A DNA stretch of 10,842 bases from Cyanobacteria bacterium UBA9579 (GTDB lineage: Bacteria; Cyanobacteriota; Vampirovibrionia; Gastranaerophilales; UBA9579). Made by a program: the position numbers and the translations under genes. The notes under the pieces were generated by a model that saw only the letters and a list, made by a program, of their open reading frames with translations, was not told the DNA's origin and made no database searches. Below, one piece after another: positions 6,219 through 10,842 of this stretch. The first letter of the stretch is position 1, and each line of letters begins with the position of its first letter. Location of the stretch: assembly GCA_003499585.1 (NCBI GenBank), contig DNSU01000009.1:7194-18035 (forward strand), written 5' to 3'.

Positions 6219-7367
6219 CTAGCACATCCTATCATACTTAGCTAATTTATCAAGCAAACTATCAAGAATATTTACTAATTTATCTATCTCCTCCTTGCCT
6301 ACAATGTAAGGGGGAGATATCTTTATTGTTTTTGGATTAATTGCTTCTACAATGATTCCTTTTTCAAAACACTGCTTAGCTAGCTCATAGGCTGAAACAT
6401 CCAGAATAATAGTAAATATCATGCCATAAGGATGGATGTCTACCACACTAATATGAGTCTGCGCAAGCTCATTTAAACGCTTTTCAATATATTTAGCGCT
6501 GGATTTCACTATATTTTCAAGATCATGTTTATTATAATCATCAATAAGTTTTAAAGCCTGCTCATAAGCTAGGGTTGATGAGCCTGTTTTAGGATAATTA
6601 TGTGTATAATCGTTTAACTTCTCTGAAGTTATAACCGCACCAAATGGAATACCTCTGCTTAATCCTTTTGAAACAAACAAAATATCAGGTTTTATAGAAA
6701 TATCATAATTTAAAAAGTAATTTCCTAGCCTCAATGGAGATATTGAACTCACGTCAAGAACAAGCAGAGCATTATTCTGATCACACAAATCACGTAAATA
6801 TTTTAAATATTCATTTGAAGCAATTGTTATATCAGATGAAATCTGAACCAGTTCAACCACAACAGCGCCAACCTCTTTTGTAAAGACACTTCTGGCAACT
6901 GTATCAAAATTTACCGGGATAAAATTAACCCCAATATCACTGATTACATAATTGTCCTGATTAGAAGAAGTAGATGATATTAATATTTTACTTTTCTGGT
7001 TATCCTCAATATATTTTTTTATCAAAGACTTAGCAATTTTATAATTTTCCAGACATGAAGAAGTAAAATAAGTTTTTTGTAACCCTGTAAAATTCTGAAA
7101 CTGTTTTTCAAGAGCTTGAGCCTTAGCAGAAACAAATAATTCCGAATCGAAAAAACTGCTTAATTGTCCAATATTCCCCCCGGAATAACCAAGAGGATGG
7201 TCTTCCATACAGGAAGTAAAATCCAAAAACCTGTTATTATTTTGATCTATCAAATAACAGCCATTGGCTTCTTTTATTATAAGTGGCAATGGGTATTTCT
7301 GAGGCTGCTCCAGCTCCTCTTCATCCACTAAATCAATATAATTATAAATCAATTCATCCTCAAACAT
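6219..7367 (-). CDS. Divergent class III (ArgD-like) PLP-dependent aminotransferase
   Basis: 382 residues, close to the usual ~390-400. The fold is recognisable end to end: ANGCYLIDQNNNRFLDFTS (the strand before the small domain), DHPLGYS, LRDLCDQNNALLVLDVSS with Asp205 (pairs with the PLP ring nitrogen), KPDILFVSKGLSRGIPFGAV with Schiff-base Lys234 (codon 6666-6668), and the closing KISPPYIVGKEEIDKLVNIL. Many motifs that bind phosphate or substrate are altered. SGTEA is SCLEN, the aromatic-GRT loop is not recognisable, EPxQGEGG is ELVQISSD, DEVQ is DVSS, and the Arg for the substrate carboxylate near the C-terminus (R-x-x-PP) appears as Lys or is absent. It is therefore probably PLP-binding, but the substrate cannot be named, and it may not be a biosynthetic aminotransferase. 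Met7367 starts 6 bases after a TATAAT, with no ribosome site. Confidence 0.85.
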   Translation of the reverse strand: MFEDELIYNYIDLVDEEELEQPQKYPLPLIIKEANGCYLIDQNNNRFLDFTSCMEDHPLGYSGGNIGQLSSFFDSELFVSAKAQALEKQFQNFTGLQKTYFTSSCLENYKIAKSLIKKYIEDNQKSKILISSTSSNQDNYVISDIGVNFIPVNFDTVARSVFTKEVGAVVVELVQISSDITIASNEYLKYLRDLCDQNNALLVLDVSSISPLRLGNYFLNYDISIKPDILFVSKGLSRGIPFGAVITSEKLNDYTHNYPKTGSSTLAYEQALKLIDDYNKHDLENIVKSSAKYIEKRLNELAQTHISVVDIHPYGMIFTIILDVSAYELAKQCFEKGIIVEAINPKTIKISPPYIVGKEEIDKLVNILDSLLDKLAKYDRMC

Positions 7368-7373
7368 AGTTAT

Positions 7374-7379
7374 ATTATA
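7374..7379 (-). promoter_or_regulatory. TATAAT -10 adjoining the aminotransferase start (leaderless transcript likely)
   Basis: On the minus strand TATAAT occupies 7379-7374 and only six bases (ATAACT) separate it from ATG 7367. Transcription usually begins 6-8 bases after the -10, so the RNA would start at or within the ATG. No Shine-Dalgarno exists in the gap. The -35 region is poor, with nothing close to TTGACA at 16-18 bases. Confidence 0.5.
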
Positions 7380-7440
7380 CCTGATAAATTAACATAGACC
7401 AGTTTAAATATTACACTAATTACATGTTTATATACATATA

Positions 7441-7459
7441 TATAATGATAAAATCATTA
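7441..7459 (+). promoter_or_regulatory. -10 element overlapped by a dyad, upstream of the M29 peptidase gene
   Basis: TATAAT at 7441-7446 overlaps a 7-bp perfect inverted repeat, TAATGAT (7443-7449) and ATCATTA (7453-7459). Such placement over the -10 and start site suits a repressor operator. It would give a leader of about 110 bases. The -35 is weak. A second candidate nearer the gene is TTGCCA (7508-7513), 17 bases, TTTAAC (7531-7536). Between them lie three AAGCTG copies (7481, 7495, 7517) and a CTTGC/GCAAG hairpin (7507-7519). Confidence 0.4.
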
Positions 7460-7562
7460 AAGATTAATAAATTTTGCTAGAAGCTGTCTTGTTAAAGCTG
7501 AATCACCTTGCCAAGCAAGCTGCCTGCAACTTTAACCGCAGTCCATATATAAAGGAGAAAAT

Positions 7563-8663
7563 ATGCAAAATATCTGGGAAAAATATGCCAAAGTAATCGT
7601 TGAATACTCGGTTAACGTACAAAAAAATGATCTGGTAATAATACGTGGAGAAGCACAGGCACAACCTTTAATTCTGGCCATATACGAAGAAGTTATTAAA
7701 AAAGGAGCCCATCCGATAGCAAAAGCAACTCTAGATGGCATAAATGAAAGCTATTTCAGGCTTGCTTCAGATGAGCAGCTTGAGTTTATTGACCCATTTA
7801 CTAAGCTTGAATACAATAAAGTAGATAAAATTATATCTATAGGAGCGCCGTATAATGTAAAAAATATGGCCAAAACAAATCCTGCAAGATTGGCAAAAAG
7901 ATCAGCAGCAACAAAACCATTATCAAATAAACTCCTGCAAAGATCCGCAGAGGGCAATCTTAACTGGGTAATATGTGATTTCCCAACTAATGCTTTAGCC
8001 CAAGAAGCCAAAATGTCTCTTTATGATTATCAGGAATTTTTATTCACCGCTTGCTATCTACACCTTGATGATCCGGTAGCAAAATGGAGGGAAATTGGAA
8101 AAAGCCAAGAAAGACTAGTTGAATATATGAATAATGTCAAAAAAGTTCGTATAACAGGAGAGAAAACTGATTTAACCATATCAACAGAAGGAAGAACATG
8201 GGTAAACTGCAAGGGAAAATTTAACTTCCCGGATGGCGAAGTGTTTACTTCTCCTGTAGAAAATAGTGCTCAAGGTGAAATTTATTTTGATTTTCCTGCA
8301 ATTTATCGAGGAAATGAAGCCCACGGAATTCACCTAAAATTTGAAAACGGCAAAGTAGTTCATGCTACTGCTGAAAAAGGAGAAGAATTTTTCCTCAGCA
8401 TGATCAATCAGGATGAAGGCGCAAGATATCTGGGTGAATTGGCATTTGGAACCAATGATATGATACAGGAAATTACAGGCAATATCCTGTTTGATGAAAA
8501 AATAGGAGGATCAATACACTTGGCACTTGGAACCTCATATCCTCAAACAGGCGGTAAAAACCAGTCCGGGTTGCATTGGGATATCATAAAAAACATGAAA
8601 AACGGCGGCAAAATCTATGCTGATGATAAGTTAATATATGAGAACGGTAAATTCCTGATCTAG
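7563..8663 (+). CDS. M29-family metallo-aminopeptidase (AmpS/aminopeptidase T type)
   Basis: 366 residues from ATG 7563, with AAAGGAG (7551-7557) 5 bases ahead. The family removes N-terminal residues from peptides in the cytosol using two metal ions (Zn, Co or Mg). Expected ligands are all visible: Glu226 in FPDGEVFTSP, Glu292 in LGELAFGTN, His319 and Tyr326 in DEKIGGSIHLALGTSYP, and His338 with Asp340 in SGLHWD. The N-terminal half carries the family's dimer-forming domain, including IWEKYAKVIVEYSVNVQKND and the VVIRGE-like VIIRGEAQ. It is slightly shorter than AmpS (about 410), with the missing length spread before the first Glu ligand. It is a single gene, followed by a hairpin terminator at 8716. 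The precise substrate preference cannot be read from sequence. Confidence 0.95.
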   Translation: MQNIWEKYAKVIVEYSVNVQKNDLVIIRGEAQAQPLILAIYEEVIKKGAHPIAKATLDGINESYFRLASDEQLEFIDPFTKLEYNKVDKIISIGAPYNVKNMAKTNPARLAKRSAATKPLSNKLLQRSAEGNLNWVICDFPTNALAQEAKMSLYDYQEFLFTACYLHLDDPVAKWREIGKSQERLVEYMNNVKKVRITGEKTDLTISTEGRTWVNCKGKFNFPDGEVFTSPVENSAQGEIYFDFPAIYRGNEAHGIHLKFENGKVVHATAEKGEEFFLSMINQDEGARYLGELAFGTNDMIQEITGNILFDEKIGGSIHLALGTSYPQTGGKNQSGLHWDIIKNMKNGGKIYADDKLIYENGKFLI

Positions 8664-8715
8664 TGCTACTGCCATTTTTCATTTAGCACACACGAAATAA
8701 TCAATTATACGACTA

Positions 8716-8752
8716 AAAACACTGCCTTAATAACTCCCAAAGGCAGTGTTTT
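8716..8752 (+). terminator. Hairpin terminator after the M29 peptidase gene
   Basis: Perfect 13-bp stem AAAACACTGCCTT (8716-8728) with AAGGCAGTGTTTT (8740-8752), 11-base loop. The 3' arm ends in TTTT and the 5' arm starts in an A-run (8715-8719), so it can act in both directions. It lies 53 bases after the stop codon. Confidence 0.8.
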
Positions 8753-8777
8753 AAACATGTCAACCTAAATAGTTACA

Positions 8778-8824
8778 AGGGTGATTCCTGAGGGTGATAT
8801 GTGAATATCACACTCAATGGTGAT
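8778..8824. repeat. Repeated GGTGAT sites and imperfect hairpin upstream of the small membrane gene's promoter
   Basis: AGGGTGAT occurs at 8778-8785 and 8791-8798 (13-base period), and GGTGAT again at 8819-8824. The second copy is in the left arm of a hairpin, 8789-8800 with 8805-8816 (12 bp with one mismatch, GTGA loop). It lies just upstream of the -35 at 8833, a natural place for a DNA-binding regulator. Confidence 0.4.
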
Positions 8825-8832
8825 TAACTCTT

Positions 8833-8860
8833 TTGAAAAATATTATATATTGAGTATATA
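8833..8860 (+). promoter_or_regulatory. Promoter of the 48-residue membrane protein gene
   Basis: TTGAAA (8833-8838), 16 bases, TATATA (8855-8860). The -35 matches TTGACA at five of six positions. The predicted start near 8867 gives a leader of about 24 bases, enough for the GGAG at 8879-8882. Confidence 0.55.
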
Positions 8861-8880
8861 AGTTGGATATAAAACAGCGG
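8841..8880 (+). promoter_or_regulatory. Promoter-like leader element shared with the YvlD-type gene (copy 2)
   Basis: TATTATAT (8841-8848), AGTAT (8853-8857) and ATAAAACAGCGG (8869-8880) appear in the same order as at 5813-5845. The identical 12-mer ends in the ribosome site of a small membrane protein gene in both places. Confidence 0.45.
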
Positions 8881-8890
8881 AGACAAAACA

Positions 8891-9037
8891 ATGAGTAACA
8901 TATTAAATATAGTTTCAACAAAGATTAAAGAAAATGAAATCATTTTAGAATCAGGTCTTATATTAGCAGTAGAATCAAGCCTAGCAGTCATAGTTATTTC
9001 CAGTATGTTCAACATTTATTTAAGTATGATCAGCTAA
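8891..9037 (+). CDS. 48-residue single-helix membrane protein, unknown function
   Basis: ATG 8891 to TAA 9035-9037. GGAG at 8879-8882 is 8 bases before the start, and a plausible promoter lies at 8833-8860. The protein is MSNILNIVSTKIKENEIILE, then a hydrophobic stretch from about residue 18 to 46 (GLILAVESSLAVIVISSMF) ending MIS. Residues 1-17 look amphipathic and charged; the rest would make one membrane helix. I do not recognise a family. The size and layout fit small membrane regulators or type I toxin-like peptides, but no antitoxin can be shown. A C-rich transcript and terminator follow directly (9066-9190), and htrA lies beyond. An overlapping antisense frame (8824-9015) has no ribosome site and is not supported. 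Confidence 0.6.
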   Translation: MSNILNIVSTKIKENEIILESGLILAVESSLAVIVISSMFNIYLSMIS

Positions 9038-9065
9038 TCAATAATAATTTTAACAATACATACCA

Positions 9066-9190
9066 ACATACCTCCCTCCTCTCCCTCATATCCCCCTGCA
9101 CTATCCTCTTGCAAATCCTCCCTCCTCCCTATGCATCACTACTTTTTAGTGTGGTACATTCTCTCCTCAAATAAGAGGGGAGTTTTTTTT
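9066..9190 (+). ncRNA. Candidate C-rich regulatory RNA or 3' UTR with anti-Shine-Dalgarno motifs
   Basis: From 9066 to 9130 the plus strand has only two G and is dominated by C and T, in sharp contrast to the AT-rich surroundings. CCTCC, the complement of GGAGG, occurs five times (9071, 9075, 9117, 9121, 9124), within an exact 11-base direct repeat CCTCCCTCCTC at 9071-9081 and 9117-9127. A small hairpin (9137-9141 with 9147-9151) and then a strong intrinsic terminator (9161-9190) follow. Single-stranded C-rich motifs ending in a terminator are the layout of small RNAs that block ribosome sites. No separate promoter is clear, so it may be the 3' part of the small-gene mRNA starting near 8867. 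The 5' end is uncertain. Confidence 0.5.
9161..9190 (+). terminator. Intrinsic terminator with U8 tract
   Basis: CTCTCCTC (9161-9168) pairs with GAGGGGAG (9175-9182), 8 bp with one T-G wobble, loop AAATAA, followed at once by eight T (9183-9190). It is the strongest terminator in the window and is oriented for plus-strand transcription, which isolates htrA from the upstream unit. Confidence 0.9.
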
Positions 9191-9252
9191 GCTATTTCAA
9201 AATTATAATTATTTCATATAACTTTATTATCATTACCTATTTGTAGTATTAT

Positions 9253-9258
9253 TATAAT
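9253..9258 (+). promoter_or_regulatory. Likely -10 of the htrA promoter
   Basis: A perfect TATAAT 76 bases before the htrA ATG and 62 bases after the terminator U-tract. The -35 at 16-18 bases is not recognisable (around TCATTA). The leader would be about 70 bases. Another TATAAT at 9204-9209 is possible. Confidence 0.4.
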
Positions 9259-9334
9259 TAGGCATATAAAGTTGTTTTCTCCATATACGGCAGGAAATCT
9301 CGTATTTCAGTTAAGTTTTCAAAGAGGTAAATCT

Positions 9335-10507
9335 ATGAGGAAATACTTTAAAAATAATTTTAAATTTTACCTTACTATTCTTTTAAGTGGCATTATTGCA
9401 GGAATTATTCTGGCATTTGCCGATAATTTCAGCATTGATAAATTCAATGGAAAAGACTCTGTTATTAATAGAATTTCAGCATTTGCCGGTGATAATCAAA
9501 GAAAATTGACAGATGAAGAAAAACTTAATACCAAATTATATAAAGAATTAAGCCCTGCAGTAGTAAACATCACAACAACCACATTAAAATATGATGCATT
9601 CTTTGATATTGTGCCATCAAACGGATCCGGCTCAGGCGTAATAATTGATCCATCGGGTTATATTCTCACAAATAATCACGTAATAGAAAATGCTACTAAA
9701 CTGACTGTAACTCTTAATGACGAGATGGAATATAATGCCAAAATCATTGGAACTGATAAAAGTAATGATATTGCAGTTATAAAAATTGAACCTAAAACTA
9801 CCAATCTCAGTTATATTCCTATAGGAAATTCCAATAACCTTGAAGTGGGGCAGAAAGTTTTAGCCATAGGCAATCCTTTCGGACTTCAAAGCACACTAAC
9901 AACCGGAGTAATAAGTAGTATCGGAAGAACTCTAAGATCAGAGAACGGCAGAATAATTCAAAATATTATTCAAACTGACGCTGCAATAAATCCTGGCAAT
10001 TCAGGAGGGCCATTAATCGATACTCAAGGTCAATTAGTTGGTCTAAATACAGCAATATTCTCTCCAAGTAAAGGCAATATAGGAATAGGCTTTGCCATTC
10101 CTGCATCTACAATTACAACGGTTGTACCCGATCTAATCAAGCATGGCTATGTAATAAGACCTTATCTTGGCGTCACAGGAACACTACCTGTAAACCAACA
10201 TCTGGCAAGTGTTCTTGGCAATCCTGAAGCGACAGGAATACTGATTCAGGAAATTATCCCGGGAAGTCCAGCTGATAAAGCCAGTTTAAAAGGTGGAAAC
10301 CAACTTGTGAGAATGGGAAGATATAATATATTATTAGGTGGAGATATAATTACACTGGTTGATGGCAAAAAACTGACTAACAGTTCAATACTTGCAACTT
10401 ATATTGAATCCAAACGTCCAGGTGATAGGGTCAAACTAACGGTAATACGAGATAATAAACCTAAAGATATAACAGTTACCCTGGAAGAACCTCCCAAAAA
10501 ACGCTAA
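9335..10507 (+). CDS. htrA: Membrane-anchored HtrA/DegP-type serine protease with one PDZ domain
   Basis: 390 residues from ATG 9335, with AGAGGT (9323-9328) 6 bases ahead. The frame could open at TTG 9272, but the extra 21 residues precede the basic N-terminus (MRKYFKNN) and lack a ribosome site. A membrane helix at about residues 11-29 anchors or exports the enzyme. The trypsin-like domain (about 70-265) has the full triad: His115 in TNNHVIEN, Asp145 in SNDIAVIK, Ser223 in PGNSGGPL. The C-terminal PDZ (about 270-384) includes the insert GGNQLVRMGRYNILLGGDII before the DG turn, a form common in cyanobacterial and Chloroflexi HtrAs. The role is degradation and quality control of misfolded envelope proteins. 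It is followed 15 bases later by a response regulator gene on the same strand, suggesting an operon linking protease level to a signalling system. Confidence 0.96.
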   Translation: MRKYFKNNFKFYLTILLSGIIAGIILAFADNFSIDKFNGKDSVINRISAFAGDNQRKLTDEEKLNTKLYKELSPAVVNITTTTLKYDAFFDIVPSNGSGSGVIIDPSGYILTNNHVIENATKLTVTLNDEMEYNAKIIGTDKSNDIAVIKIEPKTTNLSYIPIGNSNNLEVGQKVLAIGNPFGLQSTLTTGVISSIGRTLRSENGRIIQNIIQTDAAINPGNSGGPLIDTQGQLVGLNTAIFSPSKGNIGIGFAIPASTITTVVPDLIKHGYVIRPYLGVTGTLPVNQHLASVLGNPEATGILIQEIIPGSPADKASLKGGNQLVRMGRYNILLGGDIITLVDGKKLTNSSILATYIESKRPGDRVKLTVIRDNKPKDITVTLEEPPKKR

Positions 10508-10522
10508 TAGGAGTGATCATAA

Positions 10523-10842
10523 ATGAGTAAAATTTTAGTTATAGATGATGATATGGCAATCCTTGAACTTCTCCAGATTAACCTTGAGCTTTTAGGGCAT
10601 GACATCTTAACAAGCCCGGATGGCATTAAAGGATTTGCATTAGCTCAGCAGGAAATTCCTGATTTGATAGTTCTTGATGTTATGATGCCTGAAGTTGATG
10701 GATATACTGTAGCTCAACGCATAAGACATAATGAAGCGACTAAGGATATTCCTATCCTGATGCTAACAGCATTAGGAATGCTAAAAGATAAAGTTCACGG
10801 ATTTGACTCAGGAGTAGATGATTATCTGATAAAACCTTTTGA
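10523..10842 (+). CDS. Response regulator, receiver domain (3' end outside window)
   Basis: The first 106 residues are present. AGGAG (10509-10513) lies 9 bases before ATG 10523. It is a complete-looking CheY-type receiver: acidic pocket Asp8/Asp9/Asp10 in ILVIDDDM, phospho-acceptor Asp52 in [12 protein letters not shown], switch Thr82 in MLTALG, and Lys104 in IKPF at the window edge. The output domain is not visible. The opening [10 protein letters not shown] and the length to KPF suit OmpR/PhoB regulators, but a stand-alone receiver is also possible. It shares an operon with htrA, with only 15 bases between. Confidence 0.94.
   Translation, partial: MSKILVIDDDMAILELLQINLELLGHDILTSPDGIKGFALAQQEIPDLIVLDVMMPEVDGYTVAQRIRHNEATKDIPILMLTALGMLKDKVHGFDSGVDDYLIKPF

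Noticed and set aside
8824..9015. 63-residue antisense frame over the small membrane protein gene
   Set aside because: No ribosome site or promoter on that strand; the plus-strand frame has both. Its hydrophobicity mirrors the complementary strand.
9031..9136. Tiny minus-strand ORFs in the G-rich complement of the C-rich tract, some with GGAGG before ATG
   Set aside because: The purine-rich strand makes ribosome-site look-alikes inevitable. The frames are only 11-19 codons, and the terminator is oriented for plus-strand transcription.
9272..9334. HtrA extension from TTG 9272
   Set aside because: The added residues precede a typical basic N-terminus plus membrane helix, and ATG 9335 has the ribosome site.

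Overview
The window is AT-rich bacterial chromosome with short intergenic gaps, frequent strand changes and Shine-Dalgarno sites of the AAGGAG/GGAG type. I see no phage, transposase, tRNA, rRNA or CRISPR signal. The gene mix suggests a member of the Vampirovibrionia (Melainabacteria), perhaps Gastranaerophilales: a prepilin with a Cys-rich head, OmpR-type regulators with HAMP kinases, a cyanobacterial-style one-PDZ HtrA and an M29 aminopeptidase. That placement is inference from protein style, not a computed result.

Layout. (1) 1-1953, plus strand: the DNA-binding tail of an OmpR-type response regulator, followed by its likely partner, a histidine kinase with an extracytoplasmic Cache-like sensor. 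(2) 1969-3738, minus strand: a type IV prepilin-like protein whose class III signal and N-terminal helix lead into a Cys-rich segment and then a seven-repeat beta-propeller. (3) 3739-4116: a divergent control region with a palindromic -10 inside an inverted repeat and a second hairpin. (4) 4117-5371, plus strand: tadA (tRNA adenosine deaminase) overlapping by 8 bases a TIGR02757/DUF2400 gene that carries a DNA-glycosylase-like signature. (5) 5373-5675, minus strand: an MTH1187/YkoF-type thiamine-binding protein. (6) 5857-6213, plus strand: a small phage-holin-IV/YvlD-type membrane protein. (7) 6219-7367, minus strand: a very divergent class III PLP aminotransferase, apparently with a leaderless promoter. 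(8) 7563-8663, plus strand: an M29 metallo-aminopeptidase followed by a clear hairpin terminator. (9) 8664-9334: a promoter, a 48-residue membrane protein gene, then a C-rich, nearly G-free tract with five CCTCC (anti-Shine-Dalgarno) motifs that ends in a strong intrinsic terminator. This is a good candidate for a regulatory RNA or a regulatory 3' UTR. (10) 9335-10842, plus strand: an HtrA/DegP-type membrane-anchored serine protease and, 15 bases on, the receiver domain of a second response regulator cut by the window end.

How the genes relate. Both ends hold signalling and envelope-quality functions (regulator-kinase pair; HtrA-regulator operon). The middle holds single housekeeping or poorly known genes, mostly in convergent or divergent pairs with gaps of 1-15 bases at the convergent ends. 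The strongest novelty candidates are the prepilin-propeller fusion, the CCTCC-rich RNA downstream of the small membrane protein, a 12-base leader motif shared by two small-membrane-protein genes, and the degenerate aminotransferase.
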